Positions 10,170 through 19,681 are shown, counted from the first letter of the stretch. The stretch: 64,000 bases of DNA from Solirubrobacteraceae bacterium (GCA_030447505.1 JAUJOT010000004.1:376357-440356), one strand, 5' to 3'. A program made the numbers and translations. Notes: generated from the letters alone by a model not told the origin.

Positions 10170-10450
10170 AGACGTGTTCGCCGCCGACGTTCTAGCTAGC
10201 TTTGTCCCCGCCGTCCTGCCAGCGCCGGCGGATAATGTGCTCGAGATCGGCGGGGGTCGTGGGGAGCTCGGCCGCTGAGCCCGCGCGGTGCTGGCTACGA
10301 AGTCCGAGCGATCGAGCCTGCAGCCGAGAATGGCAGCGGCGTCGAGCGCGTTGAGCTGCTCCGGGCCTCCGCGAGCTTTGACGCCGTCGTCGCCGTCGTT
10401 TCTCTGCAGCACGTCGAGTCTCTCGATTTCGGACGCTGCCCGTCTTCGTC
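10170..10450 (+). pseudogene. Degraded class I SAM-dependent methyltransferase fragment
   Basis: One frame reads VLASFVPAVLPAPADNVLEI then GGGRGEL, a motif I SAM-binding loop. After a frameshift at ~10275 it continues AGYEVRAIEP (motif II-like acidic strand end). It then reads SFDAVVAVVSLQHVESLD, resembling motif IV with the usual LHHV-type sequence. No complete start or C-terminal half is present. This short stretch is all that remains in the 550 bases between the split gene and the 10614 gene. Confidence 0.5.
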
Positions 10451-10613
10451 CAGAGCGGAAGTCCTTCTCGCTGCCAGTGAGCACCGACGACGGTGACCCA
10501 GCGCGTCGCTTCTGCGCCCGCAGCGACCGTTCACGAACATCGCCCGGCTGACGGTGGACCAGCGGCCCGCCAGCCTGACGACCTCGGTAGCCGCTGTCGC
10601 TTAGCGTTGGTCC

Positions 10614-11609
10614 ATGACTCTCGACACGAAGACGCGGCGTGCAATAAACGAGGAACAAGTCGCCCGATTCTTCGCTTGGTGGGATCCCACATGGAGGTGG
10701 ATCCTCATCCTCGGGCTGCGAGACATGCGGGCCAACCTGGACCGTCTGGGGAACCTTGCCACCGCCGAGCTCGGCAACGACACCTGGAGCGACGAGACCT
10801 ACGTCTACGGGCCGCTCGCACTCGGCATCACGGCGTCCGCGGTAAATGAGGCCGCACAGCACTGCGAGGACCTCTTTGCGCTGTTGACATTCCTTCGCGA
10901 CCGGGAGACCTTCGCTCGCCGGATGGGCAGCTACTCGGCCGGCAAGGTGATCAAACTGTCAGACAAGCTCCGCAAGGACGCCGACGAGCAGCTTGCCGCG
11001 AGGTTCTGCGTGCCGCCGATCGCGCTGATCGAGGAAGGGATGCACAAGGCCGAGAACCCGCACGAGAGCGTGGCGGTTGCCCGCGACGCCATCGCGCGAC
11101 TCGGTGAACTCGTCCGTTCGGTGGTGGACTTCTACGAGACCTACGAGTTCTTCCACCTTCAGTACAAGCACGGGCTGAAGGTGCTTTTCCGGCCGTTCGG
11201 TATTCCGACGGCCGAAGCCATCGCTGACCGAAAGGGCGATGTCAAGGCGCCGCTCTTCGCGGCAACGAACGAGTCGATCAAGCAGATGCTCAAGCGCCCG
11301 AAGGATCAACAGGCGATGATGCTGCACCTCACTCCACTTAGCCAAGCGCACCTAAACGAACTCCTCGAGACCCGTGATCTGCTGAGGCCACAAATGGCCG
11401 GCCCCGAGGTAGATCTCGATGACGTTGTTTCGCACTCGTGGACGGTGTCGCGACTCCTGCGCATTGCACAGGCCAACAGGCTCGCGCTTGGGGCGCTCGA
11501 CGCGGACGGGCAGCAGACCTTTCAACTTCCCGGCGAGGGGATCACGGAGACGGTCGAAGTGCGCATCGAGCCGTCTCGAGTCGTAGAGCTTCCCGACGTC
11601 TCGATCTAG
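10614..11609 (+). CDS. Hypothetical protein, 331 residues, largely helical
   Basis: An intact frame with ATG start. It is predominantly amphipathic helix with two notable parts: an N-terminal segment (ARFFAWWDPTWRWILILGL), which is hydrophobic but not a clear membrane span, and a central DAIARLGELVRSVVDFYETYEFF stretch. There is no signal peptide. I do not recognise the family. It is the first intact gene of the nuclease-rich island and converges with the EVE-nuclease gene across a strong hairpin. Confidence 0.6.
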   Translation: MTLDTKTRRAINEEQVARFFAWWDPTWRWILILGLRDMRANLDRLGNLATAELGNDTWSDETYVYGPLALGITASAVNEAAQHCEDLFALLTFLRDRETFARRMGSYSAGKVIKLSDKLRKDADEQLAARFCVPPIALIEEGMHKAENPHESVAVARDAIARLGELVRSVVDFYETYEFFHLQYKHGLKVLFRPFGIPTAEAIADRKGDVKAPLFAATNESIKQMLKRPKDQQAMMLHLTPLSQAHLNELLETRDLLRPQMAGPEVDLDDVVSHSWTVSRLLRIAQANRLALGALDADGQQTFQLPGEGITETVEVRIEPSRVVELPDVSI

Positions 11610-11776
11610 GCCGCTGGCGCGCCTCGGTCACTCGTAATGAGCATCCAAGACGTTCGAAGGCGGTGCCACTTCGGCGACATCTGCCTGGACGATGATCCAG
11701 ACGCTGGCGCTGCCGCTTTCCATGCATCTGGGCAGCGCGGCGTCGAGACAGGGGCAGAGTTTCGCTATCGCGTGGC

Positions 11777-11801
11777 AGGAGCGCTCTCGCAGAGCGCTCC
11801 T
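11777..11801. terminator. Perfect 11-bp hairpin between convergent genes
   Basis: AGGAGCGCTCT, loop CGC, AGAGCGCTCCT. It lies in the 333-base gap between the + strand 331-residue gene (stop 11609) and the - strand nuclease gene (stop 11943). No T-run follows on either strand, but position and stability suggest a bidirectional terminator. Nothing else is recognised in this gap. Confidence 0.45.
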
Positions 11802-11942
11802 CCTCGCGCATTCCAGCGCTCTCGTGGGCAGCGAAGCGGTGCTTCCCCTCGTCGTCCCCAGGGGTAGTCCCGATGGCGTCGCCGTAAGCCGGTGTAGTCG
11901 CGTTGCCAAGGCTCGTCTTCCGCAGAGGTCCTCGTCGGGTCG

Positions 11943-12923
11943 CTACGCCCCGTCGAGGAGATCCCTGAGCTGCTTCGGAAGCGTGCCGACTTCGTCCCAG
12001 TGGTGAACGGCAATCTCATCGCCGAGCATCGAACGGACCCAAGGCACTTGCTGCTGTTCCTCGAGGCCGATCACAATGGCGTTGACCTGAGTCACGCGAG
12101 GCTGGGCTCGTAACCATCCGACGTAGCCGAGCGCCTGCGCGATCGCGTCACGCCGAACGAGGTCCGCCTTGAGTTCGATCACGATTAACCGGTTGCCGTG
12201 TCGGTCAACCCGGCGCAAGAGAAGGTCGATTGTGCCGCCGTGGTTCTCGCCCAACGGCCACTGTGGACCGCCAACTAGCTCGACAGAGCCGCCAATCAGC
12301 GGCTCCAAGGCCTCGACGTGGCGAGCGAGCCATTGTTCGAGCTGATGCTCGATGTCTCGTCGTTCGCCGGCGGTACGTTGGCGTCGGCCACCACTTCGCG
12401 GGCGCCGTGTCCGGTCGACGTCGACTAGTCGGCGCCACACCTCCTCAGGCATGGGCGACGCCGACTTTACGAACCCAGCGCGCAACGCGGGCCATGCCGC
12501 CAGCACTGGATCCTCCCTCAGCGTGCGGATCTCGATCGGCGGCGAAAACTCCGCGAGCGAAACGAAACGGCATCCGTGCTTGTCGGAGAACTCCGCGGCA
12601 AGGGGATCATCGGCCAAAGCGAAAGCGTCGGACGTGGCTAGGACAACTTGGCAGATGTCCTTCGGGCCGTGCCGCGGTAGCTGGCCGGCCTCGTTCTCCG
12701 CTCCGCTGCGATAGAGCACGGCGAGGTCGCCCGCCTTAGTGTCGGGGTGGCAGGTCCACCACCCGTTGTCGTCGTCATAGTGCTCAGGCAGTACTTCCTC
12801 GACCGGAAACAGCGCTCGACGTGGTGTGCCGTCGACCTCGAAGGTGTACTGCGGCCCCGAGACCCAGACCCACTTGGCGATCGCGTACGAGGAATACCGC
12901 CTATCAACGTCCGTGATTCGCAT
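11943..12923 (-). CDS. EVE-domain / PD-(D/E)XK nuclease fusion (candidate modified-DNA restriction enzyme)
   Basis: ~327 residues from the ATG at 12923 (MRITDVDRRYSS). Residues ~45-170 resemble an EVE/PUA-like modified-base reader: AGDLAVLYRSG matches the KPGDRVLLYRSG core, and IEIRTLREDPVLAAWPALRAG with EVWRRLVDV matches its end. The C-terminal ~130 residues resemble the NucS/DUF91 type of PD-(D/E)XK nuclease: EHQLEQWLARHVEALEP, then GGTIDLLLRRV (catalytic Asp) and NRLIVIELKAD (ExK). EVE domains recognise modified cytosines and are known in fusions with restriction nucleases, so a type IV-like role is inferred. The frame continues upstream to 13085, but that part is not domain-like. Confidence 0.75.
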   Translation of the reverse strand: MRITDVDRRYSSYAIAKWVWVSGPQYTFEVDGTPRRALFPVEEVLPEHYDDDNGWWTCHPDTKAGDLAVLYRSGAENEAGQLPRHGPKDICQVVLATSDAFALADDPLAAEFSDKHGCRFVSLAEFSPPIEIRTLREDPVLAAWPALRAGFVKSASPMPEEVWRRLVDVDRTRRPRSGGRRQRTAGERRDIEHQLEQWLARHVEALEPLIGGSVELVGGPQWPLGENHGGTIDLLLRRVDRHGNRLIVIELKADLVRRDAIAQALGYVGWLRAQPRVTQVNAIVIGLEEQQQVPWVRSMLGDEIAVHHWDEVGTLPKQLRDLLDGA

Positions 12924-13114
12924 CGCTAGGAAGAGTCGCAGGCACGAGCGACAGATCGCGCGGTCCCGTGATTTGCATTGGCGGTTGTCCATCGCGGTGG
13001 CGCCGTTCCGGAGTCGCACTGCGCTCGGGAGCAGGTGGCCGAGCGTCGGACGCCGCTCCTTACCGTCGCCAAATGCGAACGGCACCGCGTCGTCTGCCCT
13101 AGTGTCGGGTTCCC

Positions 13115-13819
13115 ATGGCTCCCTACGCGTGGTCTCGCGACCCCGAAGCGGTCGCGCGCCAGCTCAATGCCCTCAACGCTGATGCGCAGTCACGCCTGAC
13201 CTTCGCGGTCGAGTGCGTGAACGGGCTGCACTACCTCGCTGACCTCGACAATCACCTCATCCCGCGCGACACGGCGACAGCCGTCCTCGAACATGGATGG
13301 CAGGTGATCGACATGGCCCACGTACGGTGGGCAGCCAGCAGTGCGATCACGGCCCTGGACTTGTGCGCGGCGGCGCTCGGCCGGCTCTATTGCGGAATCA
13401 CCGGCGGCGAACGGGACCTCTCGGTCGAGTCAGCGAGGGAGAAGCACTGGGAGACACTGAACAACGCTCCGCGCAGACCGTCGCAATGGATCACAGCGGT
13501 TCGAGGCGATCACCGCTACAAGGGGCTGCTGCAGCTACGCCACGAGCTCACACACCGGGTGGGGCCGCGTAGCTACTCGGTGCATGTCGCAGACGCGCTA
13601 CACGTTTCAGACCGGACCAGCCCGTGGACGCCCGAGGCTGCGTGCGCACACGCGGAGGCACAGGCCGAGGCGCAAGCACGGGCGGAGGCCGCAAGCATCA
13701 CGCACCGAACGCGGTTCCCGATCGGAAGCTCAGACGTTCCGGTGCCGGAAGTCATATGCCTCGCGAGGGATCTTGCGACGAAGCACGTCGAGGCATTCCT
13801 CGCGCTGGACCCGAGCTAG
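13115..13819 (+). CDS. Hypothetical protein with HEPN-type Rx4H motif
   Basis: 234 residues, ATG start, no frameshift. A helical bundle in the middle (SSAITALDLCAAALGRLYCG) is followed by KGLLQLRHELTHRVG. There, R-H-E-L-T-H gives the Rx4H signature of HEPN ribonucleases and HEPN-like domains. The C-terminal part contains an Ala/Glu repeat (AEAQAEAQARAEAAS). The start lies about 190 bases from the divergent EVE-nuclease start. HEPN assignment rests on motif and helical context only, and a non-catalytic role is possible. Confidence 0.5.
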   Translation: MAPYAWSRDPEAVARQLNALNADAQSRLTFAVECVNGLHYLADLDNHLIPRDTATAVLEHGWQVIDMAHVRWAASSAITALDLCAAALGRLYCGITGGERDLSVESAREKHWETLNNAPRRPSQWITAVRGDHRYKGLLQLRHELTHRVGPRSYSVHVADALHVSDRTSPWTPEAACAHAEAQAEAQARAEAASITHRTRFPIGSSDVPVPEVICLARDLATKHVEAFLALDPS

Positions 13820-14084
13820 CGCCGACGCTTCCAGCAGCCTGAACGAATCGCTCGTGACGCGCCCGCTGATTGAGCCCTGCCCGCCGTTCTACGAGTTCCG
13901 GCCTTGTCGCTGATCGGCCCGAACCAGCGCCCTCCGCAGCGGTGCCGCCGCTCGTCCTCGCGGCAGTCATCCACCTGCGCCGTTCGAATCCTGCTCCGCC
14001 GTCCCGACCCCTATCGCCGGGGCCTCGTACTCAAGGCGCGATGCGGGTCGTCGGCGGACCTAGGTAATGGCGCGCCAGCGATTG
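13820..14084. other. Gap between HEPN-like gene and leftward nuclease gene
   Basis: 265 bases between two convergent stops. I find no convincing gene, repeat or terminator. A GTTCGAATC string near 13983 superficially resembles a T-loop but has no matching stem. Confidence 0.3.
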
Positions 14085-15187
14085 TCAGCCCATCTTGCCG
14101 GCTGGCGGCACATCTGCCGCACTGGCTTCGACCTCCGCCTCGGCCAGCCGATCAGCAAGCTCCCGCACGCTCAATCCCGTGTCGCCGACAATCCACGCGC
14201 TCGTTGCCCCAGCCTGGCCACCGAGTCCAGCTCTGGTTCGCATCTCATGATGGTGTCCGTTGACGGAGGCAGGCTCATCGGACCATGAGACCTGCACAGC
14301 GCGAGCCTGGTTCTCTTCCCCCGTCCACGTGATCTCACCCCATTCGGGCTCAACCGTGAGCAACTCGCGCAGAGCTACCTGGTCGTTGGCGCTGAACCAG
14401 TCGAGGTTCACCTTCAACTTCGTGCCGGGTTCGATCGCCCGAGCCCGCAGTAGCGTGAGCGTTGCGTTGGCCGCGCGCGTCCTGGCCTCGCGACTGCTCT
14501 CGTCATCAGCAGCTCGCTTGCGTCGCCGCACCAAATAATCCTCGGTCTCCGGTATCGGAATCAGCGGCTGAGCACTGACGATGTGCGACCCGTCGGGTAG
14601 CGCATACGCAGTTAGCTTTGTACAGCCGATGTCGAGCTTGGCCGATTCTGGACCTCCACTGCCGAGCTCACGCAGGAAGAGCACGGTCGCGGTGACGGAC
14701 GGAGGGAAGTCCTCCGCCACGAGCCGTACACGAACTTTGCCAGGCTGATCTGTTGCGAGGACCGCGGCGTGCCCGACGATTCGCTCGCGAGCTTGCTCCG
14801 TGGGCACGCCGTGGAACCTCGCAAATTGTTCAGCGACATCTGAAGTCGTCAGCTCATCGCAGTACGCGGCATAGACCAGCGCCTGGGACTCGGTTCGATC
14901 GGGTGCGAGACCTCGTTTGAGCTCGACTACAAGTAGACGTCCGTCCTCGTCGAGAAACAGGAGGTCGAGGCGATCCGCGACGCGCCCGTATGCACCTTCC
15001 CAATCAGCGAACTCCTCCGTGATCAGCAGAAGTCCGGTGCCGAGGAAATCGGATGGTCGCGAATCCAACGCTGGATGTCAGCTCGTTCTTGCCATCCCAG
15101 GTCTGCCATCGTCACGGGGACGAGATGCTGCGCGTTGCGCTCGCCGTCGATCAACAGGTTCTGGACGTCGCGCGTTGTTCCAGCCAT
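14085..15187 (-). CDS. PD-(D/E)XK nuclease-like protein (one frameshift near the N terminus)
   Basis: The N-terminal ~45 residues start at ATG 15187 (MAGTTRDVQNLLIDGERN) and include LGWQERADIQRWIRDHP. The frame changes at ~15050-15065 and continues FLGTGLLLITEEFADWEGAY. Core nuclease motifs follow: VADRLDLLFLD (Asp) and RLLVVELKRG (ExK), then a QALVYAAY helix. The C-terminal ~120 residues contain DWFSANDQVALREL and may be a separate DNA-contact domain. Members of this fold act in restriction and repair. IS3 copy B sits 17 bases upstream of the start codon, so the native promoter is probably cut off. Confidence 0.7.
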
Positions 15188-15374
15188 CGCGCCAAGCTAG
15201 AGGACCGTGGCGTGACCCCGGTGGTTCGGTCCGGTGCTTGTGAGAGTACTTCTCGCCCACGATCATGGGCAGCGAGGACTCCAACGCATGAAGCGACGCA
15301 GGCACACTCCCGAGCAGGTCATCCGCAAGCTGCGCGAGGCGGAGCGGATGCTGAGCGAGGGCAAGACGATCGCG

Positions 15375-16885
15375 GAGGTTGTCCCGTGCGCCGTGGAACT
15401 TCGCGGTGACGGTCCGGTGATCAGTGAGTGGCTGCGAGCGTAGCGGCCGGCTCGGTCGCGGTGGTCATGTCGGTGGTGATGGTTGTCGATCGGCTCGCGG
15501 CAGCGCGTGCGGCGGCTACGTCGCGCTCGACGGCGAGGGCGAGTGCGGCGAGGTGGCTGTAGCCGATGATCTTGCGGAACTGGCGCTCGGCTTCGAGCAT
15601 GCCCGCGGCCGTCCAGCGCAGGCACATGTCGCCGTTCTGCCAGCGCTTGACGTTGCGAGACGTGGCGCGGCAGATCCCGATCATCGACTCGATCGGGTTC
15701 GTCGAGGACAGCGACTTCCACAGCTGCGGGTGCACGCCGAGACGCTGCAACGTGACCGTCTCCGCGAGGCCCTCACGCAGCGACGCGGCCGCGCCGGGGT
15801 GCGAGTGCGCGAGCTCGTCGGCGAGCGCCTGCAACCCGCCGCTGACTCGCGGCCTTGTGGTCGGTGAGCTTCCAGGCCGCGCGCAGCTTGCGCTTGACGG
15901 TGGGGCGGTCGCGTTCGGGAAGGTGATCGAGCACGTTGCGTTCCTTGTGACGGATGCAGCGCTGGACGGGAACCTCGCCGAAGACCGCATCGACGGCCGC
16001 GCGCAGCGCCTTGCCGCCGTCTAGGACGACCAGGACGCCCTGATCGCAGTCCAAGCCGCGGTCGACGAGATCGGCAAGCAACTCGACGCAGACGCGCTTG
16101 TTCTCCGTCGAGCCGTCCCACAGCCCAAGCGGGACCTTCACGCCGTCGGTGCTGACGCCGAGCGCGACGACGCAGCAGCGGCCCTTGAGCTCGAGGCCGT
16201 CGAGCATCAATGCCGCGAGGCGCACGTCCTGAAGCGACCGGGCCATCAGCGCCCGCAGATGCTCGCCGGTGCGGCCCACGAACTCGCGGCTGACCGCCGA
16301 CTTACTCGTCGAACGCTCCGCGTCGACAACGTCTTGGCCGACCGGCTCGCGCGTGCGGGCGAAGCGCCTGGTGCTGACGCCGGCGAGCATCTGCTCGAGC
16401 ACGACCTTCGTCAGCGGGTCACGGTCGGCGAAGTGCGCGTAGGTCTTCATCGCGACCTCGCCGCTGTCGTCGGTCGCGCGCACCCTCGGACGCGCGACCG
16501 CAACTCGGCGCCCGCCGAGCGTCACGCTGCCGTCCTCATGGCCGTGACGCACCGCAGCGCGGTCGGGGTCGTGGCGGCCCTTCGGCCCGACGACCTCATC
16601 GACCTCCTCGGCCATCAACTCGTTCAGCACACCCAGCCCGACACCGACCGACAGCGCCAGCAGCCCTTCCTTCGCCGCGCCCGCCAGCTCCCCCAACGCC
16701 ACCTGCACGCGCTCAGGCAGCGCGTCGAACGTCCCCTCGCCGATCTCGTCGGCATCGTGCTCTACGGTCCTCATGGCGGTCCCTTCGTCTCAATGGACTT
16801 GTCTCGCAACTCGCCACGCTGCCAGCAGCAGCGGACGAGGCGATCGGACCGCCACCTCAAGTTCTACGAGCTACGGGACAACCTC
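15375..16885 (-). mobile_element. IS256-family element (type 2), copy 2, nested in IS3 copy B
   Basis: 1511 bp, inverted relative to copy 1. The ends GAGGTTGTCCCG.../...CGGGACAACCTC are flanked by the 8-base duplication CGATCGCG (15367-15374 and 16886-16893). Its target overlaps by four bases the target used by the unrelated type 1 element in IS3 copy A (AAGACGAT, immediately followed by CGCG). Confidence 0.92.
15421..16774 (-). CDS. IS256-family transposase, type 2 copy 2 (one frameshift)
   Basis: Same protein as the copy at 7930-9278. Here the N-terminal ~310 residues are uninterrupted, confirming VAVARPRVRATDDSGEVAM as the true sequence at the site where copy 1 is shifted. The frame breaks at ~15840 near SQRLQALADEL, where copy 1 is intact. 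The two copies therefore repair each other's defects. DDE residues as in copy 1. Confidence 0.88.
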
Positions 16886-17080
16886 CGATCGCGGAGCTCT
16901 GCAAGAGCTTGAGGTCTCCGAGCAGACGTTCCATCGCTGGCGCAACCAGTACGGCGGGATGAAGGCCGATGACGTCAAGCGCCTCAAGGAGCTTGAGCGT
17001 GAGAACACGCGGTTGAAGGCGATCGTGGCTGACCAGGCCCTGGAGTGTCAGGCGTTGAAGGAGGTTGCTCGGGGAAACTG

Positions 17081-17927
17081 GTGAGCCCGGCCCGTCGGCG
17101 GGCGGCGGTCGCGATGCTCTGCGACCGCCTGCACGTCAGCGAGCGCTGGGCCTGCCGGGTCTGCGGTCAGCATCGCTCCACGCAGCGGCGCGAGCCGATG
17201 CCCGCCGGCGATGATGAGGCGTTGCGTGCCGAGCTGCGCGCGTTCTCGGCCAGGCGCCCGCGGTGGGGGTACCGCCAGGCGCACACGCATCTGCTGGCAG
17301 GAGGGCTGGGAGATCAACCGCAAGCGCGTGCAGCGCGTCTGGCGCGAGGAAGGGCTGCGGGTCCCGCAGCGCACCCGCAAGCGTCGCCGGCTCGGCGACG
17401 CCACCGCCCCCAAGGAGCTGCTGCGTGCCGAGCGCCCCGGGCACGTGTGGGCGTTTGACTTCCAGTTTGACCAGACCGCCGACGGCCACGTGCTGAAGCT
17501 CTTGAACGTCGTCGACGAGTTCACCAGGAGGCGCTGGTCATGCACACAGCCCGCAGCGTCACCGCCGATCAGACCGTCGCGGTGCTGGAGGCACTCGTCG
17601 CGGTCCGTGGCGCCCCACGCATATCCGCTGCGACAACGGCCCGGAGATGACCGCGAACGCGCTGATCGACTGGTGCGCCGCGCAGAGCACGCTGACCAGC
17701 TACATCGACCCCGGCGCACCGTGGCAGAACCCGTTCGTTGAGTCCTTCCACTCGCGCGTACGCGACGAGCTGCTGAACCTCGAGTTGTTCTCATGCCTCG
17801 CCGAAGCCCGGGTCGTGATCGAGGACTGGCGCGAGGACTTCAACCGCCACGGCCGCACTCCGCCCTTGGCCGCAAGGCTCCCGCCGTCTTCGCTGCTGCC
17901 TGGACGCTACCCGCACCCGCCGCCTGA
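17081..17927 (+). pseudogene. IS3 OrfB transposase, copy B (several frameshifts)
   Basis: GTG start at 17081 overlaps the OrfA stop. The sequence matches copy A but is broken near 17290, 17528, 17617 and 17853 by one-base deletions. Individual segments still show VWAFDFQFD, the CDNGPEM region and NPFVESFHSRVRDE. Real inactivation cannot be separated from read errors here. Confidence 0.8.
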
Positions 17928-18332
17928 CCCTCACCGCACGGACGCGCGCGGACGGAAGCCCGCCGCTCGGCTCGCCTCCGGGCTCGCCTCCGCGGCGGGC
18001 TTCCGTCCGCGGCAGCACCTAGCGTGCCCGTACTACATCCACCCGGCTCTCACAGCAGGTGGACCGAAGAACGGGGTCCGGCCAACCGGCGCGCTGTGGT
18101 CTAGTGTGAGCCACCATGGACGCACGAATCGTCGGTCCTCAACGCGTGGAGAGGCGGCGCCCCCGGCTGCTCCCTTCCCGCGAGAGAGCGTCCACAGCCC
18201 AACTGCTCCTCGTCCGCAGCAGTAGCGGCAGCCGCCCTCCGATGGCGGCGAATCCGCCAGAAGCGAGCGGCCCGGGTGATGACGTAGGCGAGTCAGACCT
18301 CATCCAGCGGTCGGCCGACGAACTCCAACGCG

Positions 18333-19174
18333 CTAGTCCAGCCGTACCTGATTGCCGTCGCGAGGGTCGCGATACCACGACTCTGGATAGGCCTGATCTC
18401 CCCACTCCCACGAAACGACCTGGCCTTCTTTGAAGTGATCGCGGGTGGTGGGGAACGCGTGCTCAATCTTGTTTCCTCCAACGTTGCTGATAGATTCGAG
18501 AAGCACCGCGGCGAAATCATGCGGTGTCTTGGCGGCTGCGTCCGCGAACGTCTCAACTCGAGGGGCTAGCACGCGGTGGATTTCGCGAGGAACCCGCTCG
18601 ATGGCATCCAGGATGATCAGCCCGTAATCCAGCGCGCGGATCGCGTCCGCGTCTGTCGCCTTACCACCATGGACGATTGCATTTCGGACCGTCCGAAATT
18701 CCTCGTATGCGGCGCGGACACTCGGCGAGAGCTCGAGACGGTGGATCGTTTGTGCGAGGGGCCGGTTCCGCCAGTTCTTCGGATCTTGGGACGACGCGAG
18801 GACCTCGCGAGCCTTCCGCTCGATCTCGGCAGACAACGTGATGAGCGCCAGTCTGGAGAGGTGGCTGCCTCGTTCAGGACACGGCTCGCGACATCTTGCG
18901 CGTCAGCTGCCTCCTCAGCATCGACGGCGGTTGGCGGCAAGCTTCTTCTCGCGGCTTCTGCGCGTTCGCCTAGTTCGGATAGCTCGCGCTCCAACTCAAA
19001 CTCGATCGGACCCGCTTTACCACGCTTGACTTGGCGGAGAAGTGACTTCAGCTCCGACCGAAAGAGCAGCAACGCAGCGAGGGCTAGGGCCGGCCACGCC
19101 AGATCCGCGAGCGCGTGGATGAGGTCAACCGTGTCCTGTACGAACGTTGCTAGAGGAGCTACGGGCACGGACAT
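18333..19174 (-). CDS. Membrane-anchored protein with HEPN-like cytosolic domain (one frameshift)
   Basis: The N-terminal frame (from 19174, MSVPVAPLATFVQDTVDLIH) has one transmembrane helix (ALADLAWPALALAALLLFRSE). A basic, charged coiled region follows (KSLLRQVKRGKAGPIEFELE, ELSELGERAEAARR). At ~18830 the frame shifts to a second part with SAEIERKAREVLAS, LAQTIHRLELSPSVRAAYEE and FRTVRNAIVHGGKATDADAI. R-N-A-I-V-H fits the Rx4H HEPN signature. The combined length is ~280 residues. Membrane-tethered HEPN proteins occur in defence loci, but here function is inferred only from this motif. IS3 copy B ends ~250 bases beyond its stop. Confidence 0.55.
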
Positions 19175-19681
19175 GGCCACATCTTGCACAAGGTGCCGGC
19201 GGACTCGCTCGGCCCCTACTTCGGGTTCCGACGCAGTGCGTGCGTTCCGAGCACCGGAACGCGCTCTATCTGACGCCGCGCCCTGCAGTGTGGGCGAGGG
19301 GATTTGGCAGCGTACGGCGTAGCACCCGCTACCCCTTCCAAGCGACGGGGTAGCCGGAGGCGCTGACGTCAGAGCGCTCCTTCCGCGGTGAAACGAGCAC
19401 TCTGCGGACGCAGCCTGGTGAGCGTCGAACCCGTGCGGTCATGCGACGGCGATGAACTGCTCGTAGCGCAGTTCCAGGCGCTCGGGGTCTGGCTGTTCGT
19501 CCCGTCGGCGTGGCTGCAAGGTGGCGGCGCCATGGAACTCCTGCAAGCCACTTCGGAGCATCGGGCCGTCGATCTCGTCGAGTAGGCGCCGCGCGATGTG
19601 CACGACGCCGCCAGGATCGATGCCGAGGAGGTTTGAGGCGGGCTGGGTTTCGCGGAGACCGGGTTTGGTGGGTTCCTCTCT

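Larger units (their letters stand above)
15288..17084 (+). pseudogene. IS3 OrfA of copy B, split by IS256 type 2
   Basis: Starts MKRRRHTPEQVIRKLREAER and reaches EGKTIAE before the nested element. It resumes at ~16894 with AELC and, after a missing base in CAAGGAG (here CAAGAG), with ELEVSEQTFHRWRNQY. The end RGNW-stop is intact here and shows the native OrfA terminus that copy A lost. Confidence 0.8.
15208..18084 (+). mobile_element. IS3-family element, copy B, carrying a nested IS256-family element
   Basis: Same ends as copy A (TGGCGTGACC... and ...GGGTCCGGCCA). A different 4-base target duplication, ACCG, flanks it (15204-15207 and 18085-18088), showing independent insertion. It is interrupted by IS256 type 2 copy 2. 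Compared with copy A it lacks single bases in several short homopolymers (for example CCAGGAGG versus CCAGGGAGG, CCCCACG versus CCCCAACG), a pattern typical of uncorrected long-read indels. Confidence 0.9.

Noticed and set aside
12924..13085. 54-codon upstream extension of the EVE-nuclease frame
   Set aside because: Basic, cysteine-containing sequence that does not resemble any domain; the ATG at 12923 directly precedes the EVE fold.
13978..13998. GTTCGAATC string resembling a tRNA T-loop
   Set aside because: No complementary 5-bp stem around it and no acceptor or anticodon arm.
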